DNA from: Confluentibacter flavum
GTDB lineage: Bacteria; Bacteroidota; Bacteroidia; Flavobacteriales; Flavobacteriaceae
Reading direction: 5' to 3'
Length of the DNA: 33,323 nucleotides
Assembly (NCBI RefSeq): GCF_002843175.1
Contig: NZ_PJEO01000037.1
Span: 1 to 33,323, forward strand
In this document: positions 15,844 through 23,251 of the stretch, piece after piece
Position numbering within the stretch: position 1 is the first letter of the stretch
Layout of the letters: every line of letters starts with the position of its first letter
Made by a program: the position numbers and the translations under genes
The notes under the pieces: model-generated
Told to the model about the DNA's origin: nothing
Database searches by the model: none
What the model saw: the letters and a program-made list of their open reading frames with translations, nothing else

Positions 15844-16581
15844 ATGATGAGAAGAACAGTTACATTTTGTATTTGCTTATTAACAACACTTGCTTTTTCC
15901 CAAGGCAAAGTAAACTCTGGTGTTTATAAATTTGGGATAAATCAGATGATGATAAGTGGAGAAACAACCCATTTTCACGATATGAAATTATCAACCATGA
16001 AGTTGGATCGTAATGATTCTATTCACGATAAAGCCTTTGATAATAAAGAACAAATTTTTATAGTAAAACAAGGTGAAATAGAAGTAACCATTGGTAATGA
16101 AACAAAAATTATAGGAGCAAACAGCGTAGCCTTTGTATTGCCAAAAGATCAAATTAAAATTAAAAATAATTTGGAAACTCCTGCCATTCTATATCATATG
16201 CTATATAACTCTAAAGATGAAATGGATTTAAAAAGAGGGAAAGACAATGCCGGTTCTTTCATCATAAATTTTACGGATTTAGAATACAATCAACACGATA
16301 GAGGGGGCATTCGAAATTATTTCAATACCAAAACAGCTACTCTTAATTATTACGAAATGCATGTTACCAATTTAAATGGGGGCATTAAAAGCCATGAGCC
16401 ACATACTCACCGTGCAGCAGAAATTGTACTAATGATAGAGGGTGATACCCAAATGGAAATAGGTGATAAAATATATAAAGCAAATGTGGGTGATATTTAT
16501 TTTTTAGCTTCTAATATACCGCATGCCATTCAAAATATGGGAAGTAATCAAGCCATGTATTTTGCGTTTCAGTGGGATTGA
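15844..16581 (+). CDS. Exported bicupin protein
   Basis: A 245-residue protein with a signal peptide (to about residue 20, LAFSQ) and two cupin domains (about 40-125 and 160-245). The second has a full metal-type motif, with HTHRAAEIVLMIEG giving His, His and Glu ligands and the later IPHAI giving the third histidine. The first lacks the usual HxH and may be structural. The layout recalls ureidoglycine aminohydrolase-like bicupins, but an exported bicupin next to sugar oxidoreductases more likely acts on a sugar derivative or as a binding protein. Two adjacent ATG codons at 15844 and 15847 are possible starts. The start lies 1 nt after the previous stop, so it belongs to the same operon. Confidence 0.8.
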   Translation: MMRRTVTFCICLLTTLAFSQGKVNSGVYKFGINQMMISGETTHFHDMKLSTMKLDRNDSIHDKAFDNKEQIFIVKQGEIEVTIGNETKIIGANSVAFVLPKDQIKIKNNLETPAILYHMLYNSKDEMDLKRGKDNAGSFIINFTDLEYNQHDRGGIRNYFNTKTATLNYYEMHVTNLNGGIKSHEPHTHRAAEIVLMIEGDTQMEIGDKIYKANVGDIYFLASNIPHAIQNMGSNQAMYFAFQWD

Positions 16582-16585
16582 CAAA

Positions 16586-16613
16586 AAAAGGCATTAAGAA
16601 ATTAATGCCTTTT
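16586..16613. terminator. Bidirectional terminator
   Basis: An 11-bp stem, AAAAGGCATTA (16586-16596) with TAATGCCTTTT (16603-16613), has a 6-nt loop with A-rich sequence to the left and T residues to the right. It lies between the convergent bicupin gene and the minus-strand 4-TM gene and can serve both. Confidence 0.85.
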
Positions 16614-16621
16614 CGGTAAAT

Positions 16622-17038
16622 CTATATGATCCAGTCTTTGGAAATTGATTTTTTAGAAAACCACACTAAAAATACGGCAAAGGCAATAATACTAATAGTC
16701 ATTGCTATCCCATAAAAATGTCCCTGAGCCAAAACATAGCCCATTTGAACTATGACCGCAATTAATGAAATTATAAACAAAGAATATGACCATTTTTTTC
16801 TCAATAAGAGTCCGATAGATCCCAAAACGGCGGTAAATACAGCAATGGCGAACGCAGCTGTTAACCATGCTGGGAGATTAGAAGCCATCTCCAATTGTGC
16901 TTCTGTCAGTGCCAAACGCCAACGATCAGTTTTATAAGCTTGTCCCAAATATTGGTCAACGCCCATGACATTCCAAAAAAGAGCAATTACGCTCACAATC
17001 CAAAACCAAACTGGTGGTTTAACTTTGTAATTTGTCAT
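16622..17038 (-). CDS. Small 4-TM membrane protein, function unknown
   Basis: A 138-residue protein with four predicted membrane helices (about 10-28, 50-72, 78-100 and 104-125) and a basic C-terminal end (SKKSISKDW). I do not recognise a characterised family; similar flavobacterial proteins are usually left as hypothetical. I start at the ATG at 17038 (MTNYKVKPPVW) because the first helix follows directly. An in-frame ATG at 17083 would add 15 residues. The gene is convergent with the bicupin gene and divergent from the TruA-like gene. Confidence 0.65.
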   Translation of the reverse strand: MTNYKVKPPVWFWIVSVIALFWNVMGVDQYLGQAYKTDRWRLALTEAQLEMASNLPAWLTAAFAIAVFTAVLGSIGLLLRKKWSYSLFIISLIAVIVQMGYVLAQGHFYGIAMTISIIAFAVFLVWFSKKSISKDWII

Positions 17039-17139
17039 AATAGTTAGTTTTTTAATTAGTTGGTTAAATAAAAAGTAATACAATTTATAATTTTTTTGTC
17101 ACAATTAATAAAATAACTTATTTTACCCCAGCGATACAG

Positions 17140-17922
17140 ATGTTAATGAAGCAGTATTTTTATTTAGTTACTATTCAGTACTTAGGCTACCGTTTTCACG
17201 GTTGGCAAAAACAACCCAATATAAAAACACTGCATTTAATGGTAGATAGAACCTTAAATTTTATTTTAGAAGGAAAACCTTTTAAAAGTTTAGGGTCGGG
17301 GAGAACCGATGCTATGGTGTCAGCAGAATGTGCCGCTTTTGAACTGTTTTTGGAAGAACCTATAGAAGATTTAGATACTTTTTTGGGTTTGTTCAATCAT
17401 AATTTACCTCAAGATATTAGGGCATTGACCATCAAGGAAGTTGATAAAAAATTCAACATCATAAAACATTCCAAAATCAAGGAGTATCTTTATTTGTTTA
17501 CCTATGGTGAAAAATGTCATCCCTTTTGCGCTCCTATCATGACAACCATTCTTGAAAATTTGGATATAGATCTCATGAAACAGGGAGCCAAACTCTTTGA
17601 GGGCGAACATTTTTTTAAATCGTATTGTTTTCGGGCGACCGATAATGGCATTTACAATCGTGATATTTTAACTTGTGAATTGGTAGAAAACACCAAGTAT
17701 ACCGCCAATTATTTTCCGAAGAAAACCTATGTATTAAGGGTTAGGGGCAAAGGGTTTATGCGTAACCAAATAAGGTTGATGATGGGTACGTTGATTGATT
17801 TAGGCAAGGGCAATAAGTCTTTAGAGGATATTGAGAACAGTTTACTTCCAGAAAGCACCATAAAAATGGATTATATAGCACCTGCTTCAGGGCTCATTCT
17901 TAACAAGATAGAATTCATTTAA
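17140..17922 (+). CDS. TruA-family tRNA pseudouridine synthase
   Basis: A 260-residue protein of the TruA family, whose classical member modifies uridines 38-40 in the anticodon stem. The catalytic motif GSGRTDAMVSA carries the essential Asp57, and YLGYRFHGWQKQP (14-26) plus the C-terminal RGKGFMRNQIRLMMG are family motifs. The middle part, with a long Ser-rich-free insert and ICHPFCAP-like region around residue 125, differs from the standard enzyme. It could therefore be a paralogue with another target rather than the housekeeping TruA. ATG codons at 17140 and 17146 are both plausible starts; the second gives MKQYFYLV. Confidence 0.8.
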   Translation: MLMKQYFYLVTIQYLGYRFHGWQKQPNIKTLHLMVDRTLNFILEGKPFKSLGSGRTDAMVSAECAAFELFLEEPIEDLDTFLGLFNHNLPQDIRALTIKEVDKKFNIIKHSKIKEYLYLFTYGEKCHPFCAPIMTTILENLDIDLMKQGAKLFEGEHFFKSYCFRATDNGIYNRDILTCELVENTKYTANYFPKKTYVLRVRGKGFMRNQIRLMMGTLIDLGKGNKSLEDIENSLLPESTIKMDYIAPASGLILNKIEFI

Positions 17923-18060
17923 TTAATTAGCGTAATAAATTAAAATTATAGCTTAATTAAAAATATGTGTGAATTTTGCAAGTTATTTAAAAAACTTTGT
18001 AAATAAGTTAGTTTAAGTGTAGCCTATATTTACTTCATATTAATAATAAAAACTATAAAA

Positions 18061-18618
18061 ATGAAACATGTAATTTATATTTGTTTATTCTTGTTTGCTG
18101 GAACTGTGTTCGCACAACAAAAGCCTAAAGAAGTAAAGGAAGAAGTAGAAGTTAAAACAGTAAAAGTTAAAGACAGCGAAAAAACGACCGAAAACAAAGT
18201 TAAAGTAGTTACAAGAGAAACGTCCGATGTTGAGTTAGATGAAAAGGACAAAAATAAAACCAACCAAGACCGTGTACCCGGCACTACTAAGGTTGAAAAA
18301 AGGACTTATGTGGACAACGATGCCAGTGATAAGTACGATATTTTAACCACTGAAACTTATTATAGAATGGATGATGGAAATTATGTATTTTCCCCACGTG
18401 ATCAAGGGTTTCAAATATCGCATACAAAAGGCGATAATCAACGTCAAAACATTATTGGTAAATCTTGGCCTACCAGTTTGAAAGGTTACTATATTGTAGA
18501 TGGTGCATCACAATCTGGTATTGGTTATTTTGACCAAAATGGAAATTTTGTTACCGAATATTATAACAAAGCTACCAAACAAGTTGAAGTTAAAACATAC
18601 CTTAAGAGTTCTCTTTAA
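18061..18618 (+). CDS. Secreted protein with charged low-complexity N-terminus, function unknown
   Basis: A 185-residue protein with a clear signal peptide (cleavage probably at VFA-QQ, near residue 19). Residues about 20-80 are dominated by Lys, Glu and Val in a repetitive KEVKEEVEVKTVK pattern, likely disordered. The C-terminal part (about 85-185) contains aromatic beta-like segments (YYRMDDGNYVFSP, GYYIVDG, GYFDQNGNFVTEYY). No family recognised. A strong terminator follows at 18637-18666, so it is probably transcribed alone. A weak promoter candidate, TTTG (17996-17999) with TATATTTA (18025-18032), has a spacer of 25 nt, longer than usual. Confidence 0.65.
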   Translation: MKHVIYICLFLFAGTVFAQQKPKEVKEEVEVKTVKVKDSEKTTENKVKVVTRETSDVELDEKDKNKTNQDRVPGTTKVEKRTYVDNDASDKYDILTTETYYRMDDGNYVFSPRDQGFQISHTKGDNQRQNIIGKSWPTSLKGYYIVDGASQSGIGYFDQNGNFVTEYYNKATKQVEVKTYLKSSL

Positions 18619-18636
18619 ATAATAATTAAAACATTG

Positions 18637-18666
18637 CAAAAAGTCCTTTATAAAAAGGACTTTTTG
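18637..18666 (+). terminator. Intrinsic terminator after the secreted-protein gene
   Basis: A 13-bp perfect stem, CAAAAAGTCCTTT (18637-18649) with AAAGGACTTTTTG (18654-18666), closes a 4-nt loop. The right arm includes a run of five T. It stands between 18618 and the DUF2461 start. Confidence 0.85.
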
Positions 18667-18699
18667 TATTTTAGAAACTTATTTATAAGTTTTAATTGT

Positions 18700-19377
18700 A
18701 TGAATCCATCAATTTCAAAAGATACTTTAGAGTTTTTTAAAAATTTAGAACAAAATAATAATCGCGATTGGTTTAATGAGCATAAAGCAGCATTCAAAAA
18801 AATTGAGGCTGATGCTAAGAAGATATACACGATTATTTTAAATAATTTAAAAGTTCATGATGATGTTGACGGATTGAAAATGTTCCGGATTTATAGGGAC
18901 GTGCGTTTTTCAAAAAATAAAGCACCTTACAAAACACATTTTGGAGGAGCTTTTCATAGAACGAAACCACACTTAAGAGGTGGTTATTACCTTCAAATAC
19001 AGCCCAATAATGAAAGCTTTATAGCAACAGGATTTTGGGAACCAGCATCGGCAGATTTATTGCGTATTCGAAAGGAATTCGAAATGGACGACCAAGAAAT
19101 TCGTGCCATAATAAATGATAAAGCGTTTAAAAGTGTTTGGGGTGGCTTTGTTGGCGACGAGGTAAAATCCGCTCCCAAAGGCTTTAGTAAAGACCATAAG
19201 GCCATTGATCTAATAAAAAAGAAGCAATACATTTTCACTAAAAAATATACCGATGAACAGGTTTTAAGCCCTGATTTTTTAAGTGATGTAAATAACTCAT
19301 TTAAAGCCATTCGCCCATATTTTAATTATATGAGCGATGTGCTTACCACGGATTTAAATGGAGTTTCTATTATATAA
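18700..19377 (+). CDS. DUF2461 family protein
   Basis: A 225-residue cytosolic protein with the DUF2461 signature: an N-terminal TLEFFKNLEQNNNRDWFNEHK helix pair, then MFRIYRDVRFSKNKAPYKTHFGG and a GGYYLQIQP strand. The family is widespread in bacteria and fungi without a proven activity. Start taken at 18700 (MNPSISK); an in-frame ATG at 18634 lies inside the upstream terminator and adds residues foreign to the family. Its stop codon overlaps by 8 nt with the stop end of the convergent Gre-like gene, the two stops sharing the palindrome TTATATAA. Confidence 0.88.
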   Translation: MNPSISKDTLEFFKNLEQNNNRDWFNEHKAAFKKIEADAKKIYTIILNNLKVHDDVDGLKMFRIYRDVRFSKNKAPYKTHFGGAFHRTKPHLRGGYYLQIQPNNESFIATGFWEPASADLLRIRKEFEMDDQEIRAIINDKAFKSVWGGFVGDEVKSAPKGFSKDHKAIDLIKKKQYIFTKKYTDEQVLSPDFLSDVNNSFKAIRPYFNYMSDVLTTDLNGVSII

Positions 19378-19816
19378 CCTCGGTAATGAGGTATTTTTTT
19401 TGATTGAATTCAAAAACATCCTTTTCACATTTATTCTTTAATAATTGTCCGATTGGAGAATTCAATGAAATGGCGAAATACGTGTCATCATCAATCTCTA
19501 TCTTACCAATACTTGTAGAAATGTAAAAATTCATAATATTGGTTTTTACAATGCTACCCAACATGGCATCCGTAGAATCAATATTGGTCTTTATTTGTTT
19601 TAAATGTTCCTTGGTTTTTGTGGCATCATTAAGATGCTCCATGTTTTTTTCAAGATCATTAAATAATTTACCATTCCCAGCGTCGTCATCTTCTGAGTTT
19701 CCTTGGTCATTACTAGCAATCGATTCTTTAATTAATTGAATTTCATTTTTGTAATCTGCAATCCGTTTATCAACGTATTCATTACACTTTTGCAATAGTT
19801 TCTGTTTTGTAGTCAT
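19370..19816 (-). CDS. Gre-like protein (coiled coil plus GreA/GreB C-terminal domain)
   Basis: A 148-residue protein with the plan of an RNA polymerase secondary-channel factor. Helix 1 (about 3-35) and helix 2 (about 49-77) form a predicted coiled-coil hairpin, joined by an acidic loop with E42, D43, D44 and D45. The C-terminal part (about 85-148) ends ISLNSPIGQLLKNKCEKDVFEFNQKKYLITEV-like, matching the FKBP-like Gre domain (ISLNSPIG then a KxYxI strand). Classical GreA is about 158 residues with a different N-terminal tip. Proteins of this kind in flavobacteria are sometimes mislabelled as 3-oxoacyl-ACP synthase; nothing here supports that. It is followed, in the same direction and 6 nt from the upstream gene, by convergent DUF2461. 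Confidence 0.72.
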   Translation of the reverse strand: MTTKQKLLQKCNEYVDKRIADYKNEIQLIKESIASNDQGNSEDDDAGNGKLFNDLEKNMEHLNDATKTKEHLKQIKTNIDSTDAMLGSIVKTNIMNFYISTSIGKIEIDDDTYFAISLNSPIGQLLKNKCEKDVFEFNQKKYLITEVI

Positions 19817-19822
19817 TAAAAA

Positions 19823-20239
19823 TTAAACGGCTTTTAGCACTTCGGGGCTCTCAAAAAGAAGTATATTACTTATCAGGCGTTCTTTTACAATATGCATCAT
19901 GCGCTTATTTAATGCAGAAGAATTTTGTATGTAAATGGAATATTCTTCCACCGTAAACAAACCTATAATAATACCTTTCAGAGAATTACGAAATTTCATG
20001 TCTTTTGTAATAGCATTTTCTATATAATCCAAACGCTTTTCCAAAGATAATCCATAAAATACACATTTGTGCTTTTCTATATAATTTTTAAAAACAGCTA
20101 CTAATAAATCGTTTTGTAGCTTGGTAATAGGGCGTAATACTGAATTTTGAAAACGCTCGTCGCTACTCATACTTTCGTTAATGGAGGCGGAAGAAATTTC
20201 GGGACGAATACTGCTTAAACTGTGTTGTCTGGTGTCCAT
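19823..20239 (-). CDS. Conserved hypothetical protein upstream of the Gre-like gene
   Basis: A 138-residue soluble protein, probably mostly helical, with a Ser-rich N-terminal 30 residues and the core SVLRPITKLQNDLLVAVFKNYIEKH. I do not recognise a domain with a known function. Its stop codon lies 6 nt before the Gre-like start, so the two genes are very likely co-transcribed and may act together. It has been seen in flavobacteria under unreliable names such as glyoxalase, which the sequence does not support. The divergent spacer upstream holds an 11-bp inverted repeat. Confidence 0.6.
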   Translation of the reverse strand: MDTRQHSLSSIRPEISSASINESMSSDERFQNSVLRPITKLQNDLLVAVFKNYIEKHKCVFYGLSLEKRLDYIENAITKDMKFRNSLKGIIIGLFTVEEYSIYIQNSSALNKRMMHIVKERLISNILLFESPEVLKAV

Positions 20240-20299
20240 GGTTTTAAGAGTTTTAATAAAATTATAGATTTATGAACCTTTAAAAAGTGAATGAACTTA

Positions 20300-20329
20300 T
20301 TAATTGTTAACGAGGTTATTAACAATTAA
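20300..20329. promoter_or_regulatory. 11-bp inverted repeat in a divergent spacer
   Basis: TTAATTGTTAA (20300-20310) and TTAACAATTAA (20319-20329) form a perfect dyad with an 8-nt spacer, about 60 nt upstream of the minus-strand pair and 40 nt upstream of the DUF72 gene. The location suits a shared operator. No canonical TAnnTTTG promoter was found beside it. Confidence 0.4.
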
Positions 20330-20368
20330 AATTTTATCTTTAAATTCAATTACAAACAATGCGATAAA

Positions 20369-21256
20369 ATGAAATTTGGAAGTACAGATAACCCTGAAAA
20401 TATTGACTTTACGTTACCACCAGACCATCCGGAAACAAAAAGGGTTCTAAACACATTTAAAGATGATAACATTCCAGAAATTTATGTGGGCTGCGCCAAA
20501 TGGAACAAAGCCGATTTAAAAGGATTTTATCCAAAAGGCACTAAAGATGAACTGGAGTATTATTCCAGACAGTTTAATTCCATAGAATTAAATGCCACAT
20601 TTTACAGGATTTTTTCTGCGGAACAATTTGCAAACTGGTATGAAAAAACACCAAGTGGATTTAAGTTTTTCCCAAAACTGAACCAAGAAATAAGCCATTG
20701 GAAACGTCTGCAGGACACCAAAGATGTGGTTGAAACTTATTTTTACAATGCCTCTAATCTTAAGGAAAAATTAGGCACGGTGTTTTTGCAAATGCACGAT
20801 AATTTTGCTCCTAAGGATTTTGGGAGGGTCGTAACATTTGTCGAATCCTGGCCAAAGGACATTCCGTTGGCTGTGGAATTCAGACATACCAAATGGTATA
20901 ACGATACGGCTGTGGCTAATGACTTGTACCAACTTTTAGAAACCAGCAACGTCTCGAATGTCATTGTTGATACTGCGGGAAGACGTGATTTATTGCACAT
21001 GCGATTAACCAATGCCACAGCATTCATTAGATATGTGGGCGCCAACCATACCAGTGATTACAACCGTTTGGATGATTGGATTGAGCGGTTAAGAGATTGG
21101 AAAGCTCAGGGCATTAAAGAAATAGATTTTTTTATCCATCAAAATATTGAAAAGGAATCTCCTTTATTATCGGCTTATTTTATTAAAAAATTAAATTCAG
21201 AGCTTGGCTATTCGCTTAAAATACCAGATGAGGGAAATGGTGAAACCTTATTTTAA
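20369..21256 (+). CDS. DUF72 (YecE-like) family protein
   Basis: A 295-residue cytosolic TIM-barrel-like protein of the DUF72 family. Diagnostic parts are EIYVGCAKWNKADLKGFYP (31-49), the FNSIELNATFYR segment, FKFFPKLNQEISHWKRL and FLQMHDNFAP. The biochemical role of DUF72 is unproven. The N-terminal 30 residues before the domain (KFGSTDNPENIDFTLP) are an extension also seen in related flavobacterial sequences as far as I recall. The CBM9-like gene follows after 6 nt. Confidence 0.88.
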   Translation: MKFGSTDNPENIDFTLPPDHPETKRVLNTFKDDNIPEIYVGCAKWNKADLKGFYPKGTKDELEYYSRQFNSIELNATFYRIFSAEQFANWYEKTPSGFKFFPKLNQEISHWKRLQDTKDVVETYFYNASNLKEKLGTVFLQMHDNFAPKDFGRVVTFVESWPKDIPLAVEFRHTKWYNDTAVANDLYQLLETSNVSNVIVDTAGRRDLLHMRLTNATAFIRYVGANHTSDYNRLDDWIERLRDWKAQGIKEIDFFIHQNIEKESPLLSAYFIKKLNSELGYSLKIPDEGNGETLF

Positions 21257-21262
21257 ATACCT

Positions 21263-22057
21263 ATGAAGACACTCCGTTTTTTATATCAATTACATTGTAA
21301 AAAGATTATAATATCAACGCTTTTATTTAGTTCCACTTTGGTTTTTTCCCAAACCCAAAAAGAATTGGTTCTAGGGGAGCAACCCATCTATAAGGTTGCT
21401 AAAACGAAAGATTCAATCATTGCCGATGGAAAAATGGATGAGCCAAGCTGGAAAAATGCTGAAGTCAGAACATTTGACTACTTTTTTAGACGGGATAAAC
21501 CAGCCGATGAACAAAAAACGAAATTCAGGATGCTTTGGGATGATAAAAACCTCTATCTTTTTTATGAATTCGAAGATTCATCACTAACCGCTCGTGAAAC
21601 GCAACATGATGGGCGTACTTATCTAGATGATTGCGCCGAATTTTTCTGCCTCCCCATTCCAGATAGTTTAAACATGCATTTTGGCTTTGAGGTCAATATT
21701 CCTAAAGTGAAGTACGATTATATTGTGCTATGGCAATTTCATAATAATAGAAGTATTTTCATTCCTACTTATGATCCCTATTATGAAGTAGGCGTAACCT
21801 ATAATGGCACCTTAAATGACGATACGGATACAGACAAAGGCTGGACCATGGAATATATTATTCCGTTAACCGCTTTTCGTGGATTTAGCACTCGCGATTT
21901 GGCAGGAAAAAAATGGGCTTTTCAAGCTGTAAGACAGGATAGGAATTTAGTGGATGACACGTTTCGTTCCACATCCACACTATTCCCAACTTATGATGTG
22001 ATTTTAGATGTACATCCACCAAACCGTTTTGGTCTGATGGAATTTATTGAAAAATAA
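21263..22057 (+). CDS. Exported carbohydrate-binding CBM9-like protein
   Basis: A 264-residue protein with a signal peptide (hydrophobic segment about 14-29, LVFSQ) followed by a family 9 carbohydrate-binding-like domain over nearly its full length. Family features are DGKMDEPSWKNAE (55-67), FRMLWDDKNLYLFYEFEDSSL and DDCAEFFCLP, then GWTMEYIIPLTAF. CBM9-like domains bind sugar chain ends or stand alone as periplasmic proteins of unknown role in Bacteroidota. It lies 6 nt after the DUF72 gene, so co-transcription is likely, although no functional link is known. Confidence 0.82.
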   Translation: MKTLRFLYQLHCKKIIISTLLFSSTLVFSQTQKELVLGEQPIYKVAKTKDSIIADGKMDEPSWKNAEVRTFDYFFRRDKPADEQKTKFRMLWDDKNLYLFYEFEDSSLTARETQHDGRTYLDDCAEFFCLPIPDSLNMHFGFEVNIPKVKYDYIVLWQFHNNRSIFIPTYDPYYEVGVTYNGTLNDDTDTDKGWTMEYIIPLTAFRGFSTRDLAGKKWAFQAVRQDRNLVDDTFRSTSTLFPTYDVILDVHPPNRFGLMEFIEK

Positions 22058-22156
22058 AGTCTACTGCAAGTGTTAAAATATCGTTAATCCTTTGTTAATT
22101 AGTTAAATAGAAGTAATTATTATGATAATTTTAAAGGAAACTAAAATAAATCCCTC

Positions 22157-23251
22157 ATGAAAAAAATTGTATTCAGTATCATTGGTGTAGGACTGGCCGT
22201 TACCTTCCTTTCTTATATCAACAAACCAAACAGCACTCTAACTTCAAATTTTGTTACAGGCAATCCTGAAGTAGCTTCGATAAATGCGATCAGCTTTGGC
22301 CCAGAAGGCATCTTGTTTTTAGGCGATTCTAAAAATGCCACGATTTTTGCCTTAGACACAAAAGATACAAAAACCAAGAACGCTTCAGAAGTAAGCATGA
22401 CAAACTTTGATACCAATCTGGCTGCATCTTTGGGTACTACTGCCGAAAACATCAAAATTACGGATATGGCAGTCAATCCCATTTCAAAAGCTATTTATTT
22501 CTCAGTGAATAGTGAGGATGGCACACCATTGCTAATGAAATTAAATAATGGTAAATTTGAAAATGTATCTTTAAAAAATGCCAGTTATTCTAAAATCGAA
22601 TTGGTAAACCCCGTTGATGATGTTAAGGATGATAGGGGTAGAGATCAAAGGGTTTGGGCTATAGCCGACTTAAAATATCACAATGGAAGGGTTATGGTAT
22701 CTGGTTTATCTAATAAAGAATTCAGTTCCACTTTTAGGAGTATGCCATTCCCATTTACAAATAATCAGGATTATGCGTCTTTAGAAATGTACCATGCAGC
22801 TCATGGCCGTTACGAAACCTATTCACCCATTAAAACATTTGATGTCGTTAATATTGACAAAAAAGAGTATTTGTTAGCTAGTTATACCTGTACGCCCTTG
22901 GTATTATTTCCTATGGATGAGTTAAAAGGCACGAATCATGTAAAAGGCAGAACCATAGCTGAAATTGGTGCTGGAAATACACCTTTAGATATGATTGTTA
23001 TGGAAAAAAATGGCAAATCTTATGTGTTGATGGCCAATACAAGACATTCCACAGTGAAATTTGATTTTGAGTCCATTGCATCCACAAAGGCATCGCTTAC
23101 CGAAAAAGTGCAAGGAACCGATGGTATTGCTTTTGAAGCTTTGGCCGATATGAAAGATGTTGTTCAATTGGACAATTTAGATGCTGAAAACATCGCTTAT
23201 CTTCAAAAAACAGCTGATGGCACATTGGCATTGAAAAGCAGTTCAATTTAA
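22157..23251 (+). CDS. Exported propeller-like protein, function unknown
   Basis: A 364-residue protein with an N-terminal signal or anchor (about 5-20). Repeating patterns such as INAISFGPEGILFLGDSKNATIFALD, ITDMAVNPISKAIYFSV and PLDMIVMEKNGKSYVLMAN resemble blades of a beta-propeller, but I cannot count blades or name a family with certainty. Cysteine is seen only in SYTCTPLVLF. Its stop codon overlaps the next start (TAATG at 23249-23253), so expression is coupled with the Big_5-like lipoprotein that follows. They probably act together at the cell envelope. Confidence 0.65.
   Translation: MKKIVFSIIGVGLAVTFLSYINKPNSTLTSNFVTGNPEVASINAISFGPEGILFLGDSKNATIFALDTKDTKTKNASEVSMTNFDTNLAASLGTTAENIKITDMAVNPISKAIYFSVNSEDGTPLLMKLNNGKFENVSLKNASYSKIELVNPVDDVKDDRGRDQRVWAIADLKYHNGRVMVSGLSNKEFSSTFRSMPFPFTNNQDYASLEMYHAAHGRYETYSPIKTFDVVNIDKKEYLLASYTCTPLVLFPMDELKGTNHVKGRTIAEIGAGNTPLDMIVMEKNGKSYVLMANTRHSTVKFDFESIASTKASLTEKVQGTDGIAFEALADMKDVVQLDNLDAENIAYLQKTADGTLALKSSSI

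Noticed and set aside
19539-19739. Forward frame opposite the Gre-like gene
   Set aside because: Antisense shadow of a gene with clear domain features; no start context or homology.
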